64,000 bases of DNA from Chryseobacterium gwangjuense. Lineage in GTDB: Bacteria > Bacteroidota > Bacteroidia > Flavobacteriales > Weeksellaceae. The stretch is taken from the NCBI RefSeq assembly GCF_021311115.1, contig NZ_JAJTNP010000002.1, positions 248,001-312,000 of the forward strand, given 5' to 3'. The notes below the pieces were generated by a model, which worked only from the letters and a program-made list of their open reading frames with translations, was not told where the DNA came from and did not search any database. Positions 50,413 through 58,775 of the stretch are shown here, piece after piece. Made by a program: the position numbers and the translations under genes. The first letter of the stretch is position 1. Each line of letters starts with the position of its first letter.

Positions 50413-52665
50413 ATGAAACCAGCAACAATAACCGGGATAGGACTCAAGTCATCTCCGGTAAATAATAACTATCAAAGAATTTTTATTACCACCAATGGGT
50501 TTGATGAAAACAGACATCGCCTGATATTGAGAGTAAGTGGAAAATTTCATGATGAACTCACCAATTTTTTCTTTAAAGATCTTGTTATAACGGCTGATAA
50601 AGATTCACAAAACATTTTAAATCCCTTGTTTTGGCAACCGGAAACGAGTATCTATGCACAATTATTCGATTATAAAGAAGATAAAGTAATCGCTACATTC
50701 AGACAGGATTTTTCAAAATCCTTTTTGGTGTGGCAAAAAGAAGAAGCCCTGCAAAAAGTTTCGGAAAACTATTTCAATCTTTATTGGCATACCAACAGAA
50801 AAGTGGCAAAAGTTCAGGGACCCTACGATCAAAAAGGAAATTTAGTAACCGCTGTAAAAGAAGGAGAAAGCTATCAATTCTTGGCAACGCCTAATCAAAA
50901 ATTGAACAAAGTTGAGACACTTTCCGTAAAATGGGGCTATCGATACGATGACGGCGATTTCGTTTTATTTAAAAATCATTCGGAAAAAACAACAACCGAT
51001 GGAAAGAATATGATGACCTGTTCTTTTCACAAAGATCCTGCAAAAATAAAAGTATATGCCTTTTTTGTAAAAGAAAGTGAAGATGTGATGGTAGAATTTA
51101 GCAATTCAGGAAAAACTAGCGAAACAGAAAATGACAGTTTACCTTCAAACGAAGATCAACCTGTACCCCCAACAACTCCTGAAAACGGAATATGCATTGA
51201 GGAAGCCAGGGTAAGAGCATTCATGAGAATGGTAAGAGTCGGGGAAGCAACAGGAGAACTGATAAAATTTTATGATAAGAAACAGAAAAAAACGGTATAC
51301 ATCGCTCGAGATCCGGAAAAGGGCTACAGAACAGCATTCGGAGGAAATACAATAACCGATCTCAGCACACATCCACAAAAAAATTATGGGGGTTCTACCG
51401 CTGCAGGCGCTTACCAGATTATGCGCTATACATGGTGGTGGCTGAATGGAGAAAAGCTAAACGATGATAATACCAAAGCGGGAGTTTATGAAAAAGCTCA
51501 TGATTATGTAAAAAAATATAAAATCAAGGATTATTCTCCTGCTTCACAAGATAAACTTTGTGTAATTATTTTCAAACACAAACAAAAAGGCTTGTTAGAT
51601 CTTATTGTGAAAGATGAAATAGAAAAGGCCATTAGAAACCAAGGAAGTGGAGAATGGGCAAGCTTACCTCACAAAGGAGATAATAGCCGATATAAGTTTA
51701 ACGGAAAGCCTCAACCTGCAACTCCATTTAAAGTCTGTATGGAACATTACAACAAATTTTTAAAAGAAGAGCTTGAAGGAAAAAGTTATCTGCATCTTGA
51801 AAAAGGATTTTTAAAAGAATTTGGGATTACTACTTGTAATAAACAAAAACCAGCCGACAAAGAACAGACGGTTGCAAGTACAACAACACCCAATCCTCAA
51901 CCTCAAGATCCTTCTCAAAATAATGAAAATTCACAAACCTCTCCTACTAATGGTATTATTACATATCATATATTCAATGGAGGAAAGATTGAGAAACACA
52001 TTCCAAAAACAATTCAGAAAGATTTTGAAAAAAAATACAAATATATTTATCATGATAAAGCTTCTATAGAGCATGTATTAGGCACGTTTAATTTTAAATT
52101 GACAACAGAAATAAATCAAGGAAATAAAGTAGGTACAAACAAAATAGAATTAGTTGACGTTCGTGAATTTAAAGGATATAGCAACGGAGGTGTGAAATTA
52201 AAATTTTTAACGCTGAATACAGAAAGCGAAAGATATTATATAAATCCTGATTGCTATGCTGGATTATTAGGCGCAATGGCTGATCAAAATATTGATTTTT
52301 TAGGCTTCAATGGGTTTAGTAATTATCAAGGTAAATCTACCGGAGGAAGTTCATCTCATCGAAATGGAGAAAAAGGAGATTTAAGGTATTTATCTAAAAA
52401 CAAAAAAGGAGAAGCAACCTATCTACAACATTCTCATTTCGACGTAATTAATCAAAATAAATTTAATGATGCACTATATAATTTTGGCTGGGGAAGATCA
52501 GAGAAAATGTACTCAGAATATTTTACTTATAACGGAAATAACAGCTATTTACTAAATCATACTAAACATATGAAAAAAGAAGGAAAAAATGGATACAGGC
52601 ATTACCACCATCTGCACCTTACAGGTTTTAACCATCAATCTATAAAAGTTATCCGTGAAAGTTGA
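50413..52665 (+). CDS. Two-domain peptidoglycan hydrolase (lambda R-like + M15-like)
   Basis: From the ATG at 50413 the product has 750 residues and no signal peptide. Residues 1-230 are a beta-rich domain I do not recognise. Residues ~262-420 match the phage lambda endolysin R family: RAFMRMVRVGEATGE (candidate catalytic Glu278), YRTAFGGNTITDLSTHP, STAAGAYQIMRYTWWW, YSPASQDKLCVI, and WASLP near the end. After a Pro/Gln linker, residues ~540-750 end in a zinc-peptidase pattern: SSHRNGEKGD (His649, Asp656) and HYHHLHLTGF (His733, His735), as in M15/LAS D,D-peptidases. It should cut both glycan and peptide bonds. An upstream GTG at 50359 is less likely. Confidence 0.8.
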   Translation: MKPATITGIGLKSSPVNNNYQRIFITTNGFDENRHRLILRVSGKFHDELTNFFFKDLVITADKDSQNILNPLFWQPETSIYAQLFDYKEDKVIATFRQDFSKSFLVWQKEEALQKVSENYFNLYWHTNRKVAKVQGPYDQKGNLVTAVKEGESYQFLATPNQKLNKVETLSVKWGYRYDDGDFVLFKNHSEKTTTDGKNMMTCSFHKDPAKIKVYAFFVKESEDVMVEFSNSGKTSETENDSLPSNEDQPVPPTTPENGICIEEARVRAFMRMVRVGEATGELIKFYDKKQKKTVYIARDPEKGYRTAFGGNTITDLSTHPQKNYGGSTAAGAYQIMRYTWWWLNGEKLNDDNTKAGVYEKAHDYVKKYKIKDYSPASQDKLCVIIFKHKQKGLLDLIVKDEIEKAIRNQGSGEWASLPHKGDNSRYKFNGKPQPATPFKVCMEHYNKFLKEELEGKSYLHLEKGFLKEFGITTCNKQKPADKEQTVASTTTPNPQPQDPSQNNENSQTSPTNGIITYHIFNGGKIEKHIPKTIQKDFEKKYKYIYHDKASIEHVLGTFNFKLTTEINQGNKVGTNKIELVDVREFKGYSNGGVKLKFLTLNTESERYYINPDCYAGLLGAMADQNIDFLGFNGFSNYQGKSTGGSSSHRNGEKGDLRYLSKNKKGEATYLQHSHFDVINQNKFNDALYNFGWGRSEKMYSEYFTYNGNNSYLLNHTKHMKKEGKNGYRHYHHLHLTGFNHQSIKVIRES

Positions 52666-52760
52666 TTTTATTATATGTAAAGACCTCTAAAATATATATA
52701 TAGATAATTTTAAATTTCAGAAAGTAAGAATGAATCTTACTTTCTTTTAATGGTCTAAAA

Positions 52761-52796
52761 ACAAAAAACCCTCCGTAATAAATTACAGAGGGTTTT
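52761..52796 (-). terminator. Intrinsic terminator of the tRNA operon
   Basis: A 15-bp stem with one mismatch (52765-52779 with 52782-52796) and a T-rich tail on the minus strand, directly after tRNA-Leu(UAA). Confidence 0.85.
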
Positions 52797-52798
52797 AG

Positions 52799-52882
52799 TA
52801 CCCCGGGCGGGACTTGAACCCGCACGCCAAAAGAGGCACAGGATTTTAAGTCCTGCGTGTCTACCAGTTCCACCACCAGGGC
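52799..52882 (-). tRNA. tRNA-Leu (UAA)
   Basis: An 84-nt class II tRNA. Acceptor GCCCTGG pairs with CCGGGGT; anticodon stem CAGGA/TCCTG encloses CTTAAAA, anticodon TAA; a long variable arm (TGCCTCTTTTGGCGT) and T-loop GGTTCAAGTCC are present. CCA is not encoded. Confidence 0.96.
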
Positions 52883-52891
52883 ATGGAGTGG

Positions 52892-52964
52892 AGCGAAAAA
52901 CGGGATTCGAACCCGCGACCCCAACCTTGGCAAGGTTGTGCTCTACCAGCTGAGCTATTTTCGC
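52892..52964 (-). tRNA. tRNA-Gly (GCC)
   Basis: A 73-nt tRNA with acceptor GCGAAAA/TTTTCGC, D-loop AGCTCAGCTGGTAGAGC, anticodon loop TTGCCAA (GCC) and T-loop GGTTCGAATCC. CCA is not encoded. Nine bases separate it from each tRNA-Leu on its sides. Confidence 0.96.
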
Positions 52965-52972
52965 AAAACGTG

Positions 52973-53054
52973 TGCGGATGAAGGGACTCGAACCCCCACG
53001 CCTCTCGGCACCAGATCCTAAGTCTGGCGTGGCTACCAATTACACCACATCCGC
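52973..53054 (-). tRNA. tRNA-Leu (UAG)
   Basis: An 82-nt class II tRNA: acceptor GCGGATG/CATCCGC, anticodon stem CCAGA/TCTGG around CTTAGGA (anticodon TAG), long variable arm TGCCGAGAGGCGT and T-loop GGTTCGAGTCC. It is the promoter-proximal gene of the three-tRNA operon. Confidence 0.96.
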
Positions 53055-53115
53055 GTTGTCTATTTGAAAACTTAATTTTTAAAGAACTTGTTTCGTTTTT
53101 CCGTTTTCAGTGGTG

Positions 53116-53145
53116 CAAAGATAGGATATTTTCTTTTACCTCCAA
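53116..53145 (-). promoter_or_regulatory. Promoter of the tRNA operon
   Basis: On the minus strand TTG (complement of 53143-53145), a 19-bp spacer and TATCTTTG (complement of 53116-53123) match the flavobacterial -33/-7 consensus completely. It is the clearest promoter in the window. Confidence 0.85.
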
Positions 53146-53242
53146 ACTTTTCAACTAAAAAAATTAAAATTTTGCATTTTTTTTTTCTCGTACCCTTTAT
53201 TACGATTCATTTTCTTACTTTTACATCGTTAATTATTATGAT

Positions 53243-53620
53243 ATGGAATTACAAGGAACGATAAAGAAACTTTTTGATGCTCAGACGTTTGCGAGCGGGT
53301 TTCAAAAGAGAGAAATGGTTATTTTAACTCAGGAACAATATCCACAGCCTATAAACATAGAATTCTTGTCTGATAAGATCAGTTTATTAGATAATCTTAA
53401 AGAAGGAGAAAATGTAAAGGTAGGAATCAACATCAGAGGAAGAGAATGGGTTTCTCCACAGGGTGAAACTAAATATTTCAATTCTATTACAGGATGGAGA
53501 GTAGAAAAAGTATTCGACAACGGTTCTGAGCCTACACAAGCTGCTCCGTCTCATTCTGCTGCTCCGGTTTCAAATGAAAATCCGTTTGCAGGAGATGACG
53601 ATGATGATTTACCTTTCTAA
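53243..53620 (+). CDS. DUF3127 domain protein (SSB-like)
   Basis: A 125-residue protein with the DUF3127 domain (about 1-90: QGTIKKLFDAQTFASGFQKR, INIRGREWVSPQGETKYFNS), an OB-fold family of Bacteroidetes. After a Pro/Ala/Ser linker comes the acidic tail FAGDDDDDLPF, which closely resembles the C-terminal tip of single-stranded DNA-binding protein that recruits repair enzymes. I infer a ssDNA-binding role. Promoter-like TACTTTTA lies at 53216-53223. Confidence 0.88.
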   Translation: MELQGTIKKLFDAQTFASGFQKREMVILTQEQYPQPINIEFLSDKISLLDNLKEGENVKVGINIRGREWVSPQGETKYFNSITGWRVEKVFDNGSEPTQAAPSHSAAPVSNENPFAGDDDDDLPF

Positions 53621-53645
53621 TTAAAAGATAATACTGAAAAATATT

Positions 53646-53674
53646 AATCCTGCTTTTTAAGTGGGATTTTTTTT
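53646..53674 (+). terminator. Intrinsic terminator after the DUF3127 gene
   Basis: A 9-bp stem (53646-53654 with 53660-53668, two G-T pairs) and eight Ts. It covers the in-frame GTG at 53661 and so argues for the aat start at 53682. Confidence 0.78.
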
Positions 53675-53681
53675 CCTAAAT

Positions 53682-54332
53682 ATGATTCGATTAGACGAAA
53701 GTGAGATTTCATTTCCGGATCCGGAAATTTACGATGGCCATGAAGGTATTATTGCATTTGGAGGCGATCTGTCAGTAGAACGGATTTGGTTTGCTTATCA
53801 GTTGGGTATTTTTCCCTGGTATAATCCCGGGGAAGAAATTCTTTGGTGGTGCCCCGATCCCAGATTTGTTTTGTTTCCTGATGAATTAAAGGTTTCAAAA
53901 TCAATGAGAAAAATATTAAACAGAAATATTTTTACTTTTTCGGAAAATCAAAACTTCAGAGAGGTTATTAAAAATTGTCAGCAAGCAAGCAGAAAAGGAC
54001 AGAGTGGAACATGGCTTTCGGATGAGCTGATGGAAACTTTCATTCAGTTACATGAATATGGATTGGCAAAAAGTATTGAAGTATGGCAGAACGGAGAACT
54101 TGTAGGCGGATTTTACGGCCTTCAAATCGGGAATGTTTTCTGTGGCGAAAGTATGTTTGCTAAGGTAAGTAACGCATCCAAAGCCGGATTTATTCATTTT
54201 GCAGAGACCAATAAAGATTTAGAGCTAATTGATTGCCAGTCTCATACAGAACATCTTGAAAGTCTGGGAGCGAGAATGATTCCAAAAAAAGAATTTTTAA
54301 AAATATTACACCAAAACAATGAACGCAGATAA
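53682..54332 (+). CDS. aat: Leucyl/phenylalanyl-tRNA-protein transferase Aat
   Basis: Aat transfers Leu or Phe from tRNA to proteins with N-terminal Arg or Lys, marking them for ClpAP by the N-end rule. The 216-residue product has FPDPEIYDGHEGIIAFGGDL, the YQLGIFPWYNPGEEILWWCPDPR block, FSENQNFREVI, TWLSDELMETF and GGFYGLQIGNVFCGESMF, all family hallmarks. The stop overlaps the start of the transporter gene by 14 bases. Confidence 0.95.
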   Translation: MIRLDESEISFPDPEIYDGHEGIIAFGGDLSVERIWFAYQLGIFPWYNPGEEILWWCPDPRFVLFPDELKVSKSMRKILNRNIFTFSENQNFREVIKNCQQASRKGQSGTWLSDELMETFIQLHEYGLAKSIEVWQNGELVGGFYGLQIGNVFCGESMFAKVSNASKAGFIHFAETNKDLELIDCQSHTEHLESLGARMIPKKEFLKILHQNNERR

Positions 54333-55209
54333 AGAAAAATGGGTTCTTCTCATGATATTAAGTATTATTTGGGGATCATCTTTTATTTTAATTAAAAAAT
54401 CTTTAGAACATTTCAGTCCGTATCAGGTCGGAGCATTAAGAGTTTTGATTGCCGGACTCATTTTAATGCCCATTGCGATTTCAAAGTATAAATTATTTCC
54501 GAAAAAACATTTAAAATGGCTGATTTTGGCTGCATTTACAGGCAACTTCATTCCTATGTTTCTATTTCCGATTGCAGAAACTGAAGTAAGCAGCAGTATT
54601 GCAGGAATCATTAATTCTATGATGCCGATTTTTGTGATTATTGTCGGAGCTTTGGTATGGAAGTTTGAAACCACCAGACAACAGATTGTAGGAACATTTA
54701 TAAGTTTTACAGGTGTTTGTCTGCTTGCTTTCGGTGGTGATGGAGAGAGTGGAAAGTTTAAACTTATCCCTATTTTACTGTTATTATTGGCCACTTTATG
54801 CTATGCCATGAGTACAACAACGGTGAAGTCTAAATTAATGGAAGTTTCTTCCACCGTTTTATCTGCTTTTGTCTTCTCTTTTGTCTTATTTTTCCCTTCA
54901 TTAATTGCGTTAAGTTTTACAGGATTTTTCTCAACCTTCAGTTTTGACGAAAATACCATGACCGGATTGATGTTTGTAAGTTTATTATCCATCTTTGGAA
55001 CTGGGTTAGCAATGATGATGAATTATCGTTTATTAAAAGTTTCCACCCCTCTTTTTGCATCGACAGTTACTTTATTAATGCCGATTGTAGCCATTATTTG
55101 GGGATTTTTAGATGGTGAAAAGCTGAGTATTATTCAATTTGTAGGAGCCGGAATTATTATTGCCGGATTAATCTTTTTGAGAACAAAGCCCAACGTTATA
55201 AAAAAATAA
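54319..55209 (+). CDS. EamA family (DMT) transporter
   Basis: A 296-residue membrane protein with ten predicted helices in two EamA repeats (ILSIIWGSSFILIKKSL and LLLLATLCYAMSTTTVKSKL). Drug/metabolite transporter superfamily members mostly export small metabolites; substrate unknown. It overlaps aat, so it is co-transcribed with it. Confidence 0.9.
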   Translation: MNADKEKWVLLMILSIIWGSSFILIKKSLEHFSPYQVGALRVLIAGLILMPIAISKYKLFPKKHLKWLILAAFTGNFIPMFLFPIAETEVSSSIAGIINSMMPIFVIIVGALVWKFETTRQQIVGTFISFTGVCLLAFGGDGESGKFKLIPILLLLLATLCYAMSTTTVKSKLMEVSSTVLSAFVFSFVLFFPSLIALSFTGFFSTFSFDENTMTGLMFVSLLSIFGTGLAMMMNYRLLKVSTPLFASTVTLLMPIVAIIWGFLDGEKLSIIQFVGAGIIIAGLIFLRTKPNVIKK

Positions 55210-55236
55210 ATCCTGCATTTCTGCAGGATTTTTTAT
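55208..55236 (+). terminator. Intrinsic terminator after the EamA gene
   Basis: A perfect 10-bp stem (55208-55217 with 55222-55231), TTTC loop and T tract, beginning at the stop codon. Confidence 0.9.
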
Positions 55237-55303
55237 TTGATTTAAAGCTTAATTAGTTTTTTGACCCATTAAGGTTTTAAACTTTCGTTAAGAAGTTTCC
55301 AAT

Positions 55304-56686
55304 CTATAAATTTTTCTTCTTCACTTTCGCTTTTACTTTTTTCACCTCATCTCTAATAAACGGATATTTCTTCTGCATATCCGTAGCCAAAGAAGGATCT
55401 AATTCCAATGCTTTCTGAAGAGAATCTACTCCCTTTTCCTGTTCTTTCAGGTTGAAATAACAATTGCTTAACTGATAGAACAATTCTGCTCTGTAATGTG
55501 CTTTTAAAGCCTTATTCAAAAGAGTCACCGCTTCTTCATATTCTCCTAAAAGCATCAATACTTCCGAATACGCATACCAGTTATAAAATCTCGAAGGTTC
55601 CGCATCTACCAATTTTTTTAAGCAGGAAAGACTTTCTTCAAATTTCCCGGAATCGATAAATAAAAATGCCAGTCTTTTCTGATAATCAAGACTGTTTTCA
55701 TTGAGATGAGTGGCTTCTTTTGCAAAGTGCAACGCTTCTGCCATCCCTCCCATTTCTTCATAGAGATAAGACTGTTCCATCATTGCAAGGTAAAACTGCG
55801 GATCTTCTCTCAGTGATTTCTGAAAAGAATTGAGCGCCATAATCGGCTGCTTCAAAGCTTTGTAGCAAAGTCCTATTTTATAAAAAGTAAATGCCTTTGT
55901 ATATTCTAGCTCAAGCATTTCTTCATAAACTTCGATTGCCTTTTTGTACTGTCCTAAAGCTTCATAACAAGCCGCTTTATTGGCATATACTCCAACAGAG
56001 CTTGAATTGATTGCCAATAAATAGTCATATCCTTTTATCGCTTCTTCATAGTTTTTTCTGTTGAAATAAAATTGCCCATACTCGAACCAAGCCACTTCTG
56101 AATAGGCAAATTCATCCAGATATTCATTAAGAAAAGCAATCGCTTCTTCATTCTTATTCAGATCAGCAAAGCAAACCATACAGTTTTCCAGCGAATATTC
56201 ATCCGTTGGGTCTTCTTTAAGGGCTTTTCTGTAATGTTTAAGGGCGTTAAAAGGATCTCCAAGATTTACATATTCATCCGCAATGAAATTGTGAAGAAAA
56301 TTTTCTTCTTCTTTAAGTTCCAATGCTTTTTTACATATATCAATCGATCTTTTAGGATTTCCTAAGTTTGAATAATACTTTGCATAGCACACCAAAAAGT
56401 CTGTGTTTTCCATTGAAGAACCCTTCAACTCATCGATAAGCTCTTTCGCCGTATTATATTCTTCCCATTCTAATAATATTTCAAGTTTTTTGATCTTGAT
56501 ATCTAAAGAATTGGGGTGAAGCTTCAGACCGTAATTAACTGCAGTATCTGCATAATTAAAATCTCCAAGCTCCAAATAGTAAACAATAATATCTTCTAAC
56601 TCCTCTGTATCAAAGTAGAATTCATCATTGTTTTCCATCATTTCCTCGAACTTTTTTACCAGTTCATTTCCAAAATACTCTTCCAA
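55304..56686 (-). CDS. Tetratricopeptide repeat protein
   Basis: A 460-residue soluble protein made almost entirely of TPR units (for example SVGVYANKAACYEALGQYKK, PTDEYSLENCMVCFADLNKN, RFYNWYAYSEVLMLLGEYEE), roughly 11-12 repeats, with an acidic N-terminus and a Lys-rich C-terminus (KVKAKVKKKNL). No signal peptide or enzyme domain. TPR arrays act as protein scaffolds; its partners are unknown. It is divergent in transcription from nothing nearby and appears monocistronic. Confidence 0.85.
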   Translation of the reverse strand: MEEYFGNELVKKFEEMMENNDEFYFDTEELEDIIVYYLELGDFNYADTAVNYGLKLHPNSLDIKIKKLEILLEWEEYNTAKELIDELKGSSMENTDFLVCYAKYYSNLGNPKRSIDICKKALELKEEENFLHNFIADEYVNLGDPFNALKHYRKALKEDPTDEYSLENCMVCFADLNKNEEAIAFLNEYLDEFAYSEVAWFEYGQFYFNRKNYEEAIKGYDYLLAINSSSVGVYANKAACYEALGQYKKAIEVYEEMLELEYTKAFTFYKIGLCYKALKQPIMALNSFQKSLREDPQFYLAMMEQSYLYEEMGGMAEALHFAKEATHLNENSLDYQKRLAFLFIDSGKFEESLSCLKKLVDAEPSRFYNWYAYSEVLMLLGEYEEAVTLLNKALKAHYRAELFYQLSNCYFNLKEQEKGVDSLQKALELDPSLATDMQKKYPFIRDEVKKVKAKVKKKNL

Positions 56687-57025
56687 TACTCGTTTCCATC
56701 GTCGGCCAATGTTTGAATGTGCTTACAAACCTCGGCAAACTTTTTAAATTAATATTACTTCTGAAATTTATCATTCAAAATGTATGCAAAGTTGCGATTT
56801 TTTTTTGACATTCATTTTCGTAAATTTCTATCTTAAAGATAGTGAAAAGAACATTATAATCAAACGATTGTGGATAAAAAAAGAAGAGTTATTGTTAAAT
56901 TAACACTTTTAATCTCTTTCTATTTGGAATATCATTTTACTTTTTCTTTAAAACAATCGTTGTGTAGATGTCTCTATTTTGGATAAAAAAAGAACGAGAC
57001 TCAAAGCCTCGTTCTTTATATTTTA
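56687..57025. other. Intergenic region between TPR gene and glmM
   Basis: AT-rich DNA without ORFs. It contains a near-repeat of GGATAAAAAAAGAA at about 56873 and 56981 and ends in the glmM terminator. A near-consensus -7 box for the TPR gene (CAACTTTG on the minus strand, near 56785-56792) is the only promoter-like signal seen. Confidence 0.35.
56984..57017 (-). terminator. Intrinsic terminator of glmM
   Basis: A perfect 10-bp stem (AAAGAACGAG / CTCGTTCTTT, 56989-56998 with 57008-57017) and seven Ts on the minus strand, 9 bases after the glmM stop. Confidence 0.88.
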
Positions 57026-58408
57026 TTATATCAAACTTTTGATTTTTGCAATGATATCGTCTCCTAATTTATCCGCTTCTTCTTGAGATTTAGCTTCTGT
57101 ATAAATTCTGATAATCGGTTCTGTATTCGATTTTCTAAGATGAACCCAGTTGTTTTCAAAATCAATTTTCACCCCATCAACTGTAGAAACTTCTTCGTTT
57201 TGATATTCTTTTTCCATTTTAGATAAAATATCATCTACATTGATTTCAGGAGTTAATTCAATTTTCTTTTTCCCCATAAAATAGCTTGGATAGCCTGCTC
57301 TTAATTCAGAAACTGTTTTATTTTCCTTTGCTAAATGAGTTAAAAATAAAGCAACTCCCACTAAAGAATCTCTTCCGTAATGCAAATCAGGATAGATAAT
57401 TCCTCCGTTTCCTTCTCCACCGATCACCGCATTTTTCTCTTTCATTAAAGTAACGACATTTACTTCTCCGACAGCACTTGCAAAATATTCAGAGTTGTGC
57501 GTATGCGCAACATCTCTCAAAGCACGGCTTGAAGAAAGGTTGGAAATTGCGACTCCATTTTTATTTTTCAACAGATAATCTGCAACGGCAACCAACGTAT
57601 ATTCTTCACCGAACATTTCTCCTTTTTCATCGATTAAAGCTAATCTGTCAACATCCGGATCTACAACAACCCCTAAATCTGCGCCTTCTTTCTTCACCAA
57701 TTCACAAATGTCTCCCAAATGTTCTTTCAAAGGTTCAGGATTGTGTGGAAAATGACCTGTCGGCTCACAATATAATTTTACGGTTTCACAACCTAATTTA
57801 TCCAATAACATCGGAATTGCAATTCCTCCTGTAGAATTCACTGCATCTAAAACAACTTTGAATTTTTTTGCTTTAATCGCTTCTGCATCTACCATCGGTA
57901 AATCAAGAATTTGCTGAATATGAATATCAAAAGCATCATCTCTTGTTTCATGTTGACCCAAATCATCTACTTCCGCATAATTGAAATCTTCACTTTCAGC
58001 CAATGCCAGAACTTCTGCTCCGTTTTCTCCCGTGATGAATTCTCCTTTTTCGTTTAATAATTTCAGAGCATTCCATTGTTTTGGATTGTGAGAAGCAGTT
58101 AAAATAATTCCTCCGTCTGCTTTCAACTCAGGAACCATAATTTCAACGGTTGGAGTAGTAGAAAGTCCCAAATCGATCACATTGATTCCAAGACCTTGCA
58201 ATGTTGCCGTTACCAAAGAAGAAACCATTTGCCCGGAAATTCTGGCATCTCTTCCGATGATTAAAGTTAGATCTTTTTTATTTTTATTATTCTGAAGCCA
58301 AGTTCCAAACGCCGAAGCAAATTTTACCACATCAAGCGGTGTCAAATTATCGTTTACTTTTCCCCCAATCGTTCCTCGGATTCCTGAAATACTTTTTATT
58401 AATGACAT
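57026..58408 (-). CDS. glmM: Phosphoglucosamine mutase GlmM
   Basis: GlmM converts glucosamine-6-phosphate to glucosamine-1-phosphate on the way to UDP-GlcNAc. The 460-residue alpha-D-phosphohexomutase has the phosphoserine loop TASHNPKQWNALK (Ser106), the metal loop DPDVDRLAL (about 244-252), the sugar-binding GGEGNGG (about 318-324) and the phosphate-binding RKSNTEPIIRIYTE near the end. Residues around the Ser loop deviate from the usual NGIK, so phosphomannomutase activity cannot be excluded. A -7 box TATTTTTG (complement of 58440-58447) lies 31 bases upstream. Confidence 0.88.
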   Translation of the reverse strand: MSLIKSISGIRGTIGGKVNDNLTPLDVVKFASAFGTWLQNNKNKKDLTLIIGRDARISGQMVSSLVTATLQGLGINVIDLGLSTTPTVEIMVPELKADGGIILTASHNPKQWNALKLLNEKGEFITGENGAEVLALAESEDFNYAEVDDLGQHETRDDAFDIHIQQILDLPMVDAEAIKAKKFKVVLDAVNSTGGIAIPMLLDKLGCETVKLYCEPTGHFPHNPEPLKEHLGDICELVKKEGADLGVVVDPDVDRLALIDEKGEMFGEEYTLVAVADYLLKNKNGVAISNLSSSRALRDVAHTHNSEYFASAVGEVNVVTLMKEKNAVIGGEGNGGIIYPDLHYGRDSLVGVALFLTHLAKENKTVSELRAGYPSYFMGKKKIELTPEINVDDILSKMEKEYQNEEVSTVDGVKIDFENNWVHLRKSNTEPIIRIYTEAKSQEEADKLGDDIIAKIKSLI

Positions 58409-58563
58409 TAATTATGTTTTTATTATTTAAAATTCTGTCCAAAAATACAAATAAAACACGGGAGTTGATAGCGAAAAATATCTATGCTTTTTAATTTATC
58501 ATTAAGATTATTCATGCGTGTTGTATTGAAAGATTAAAAACGGTGAAAGACAAGTTTTCGCAT

Positions 58564-58585
58564 AAAAAAACCGCATTGAAGCGGT
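58564..58585 (-). terminator. Intrinsic terminator of the feo operon
   Basis: On the minus strand ACCGC pairs with GCGGT around a 6-nt loop and is followed by seven Ts, 40 bases after the last feo gene. Confidence 0.7.
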
Positions 58586-58625
58586 ATATGTTTTTATTTT
58601 AAAATGTTTCAATTCAAAACATAAG

Positions 58626-58775
58626 TTATGAACATCCGCAATCTTTATCGCAGTTTGTTCTTTTTGAGCTGAATTTTTTCGGTGCAAAGTTTTTCTTGAG
58701 TACTTTAAATAAAGAGTAACAAGCAAATGCAACGATCAGTAAAACAAGTATGTATTGTACAATTAATGAGTCCAT
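58626..58775 (-). CDS. FeoB-associated Cys-rich membrane protein
   Basis: A 49-residue protein that begins MDSLIVQYILVLLIVAFACY, one transmembrane helix, and ends with a basic, Cys-containing tail (KRTNCDKDCGCS). This is the pattern of FeoB-associated Cys-rich membrane proteins (PF12669), thought to assist ferrous iron transport. The ATG overlaps the feoB stop (TAATG), so translation is coupled. It is shorter than usual gene-calling cutoffs and easily overlooked. Confidence 0.85.
   Translation of the reverse strand: MDSLIVQYILVLLIVAFACYSLFKVLKKNFAPKKFSSKRTNCDKDCGCS

Noticed and set aside
52649..53039. Two 94-codon minus-strand frames
   Set aside because: They are translations of the three tRNA genes and their spacers (motifs such as GGSSPFIRT and AGSNPVFRS come from tRNA T-arms).
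53661..53681. GTG start extending aat by 7 residues
   Set aside because: It is inside the terminator hairpin of the preceding gene; the ATG at 53682 fits the family start.
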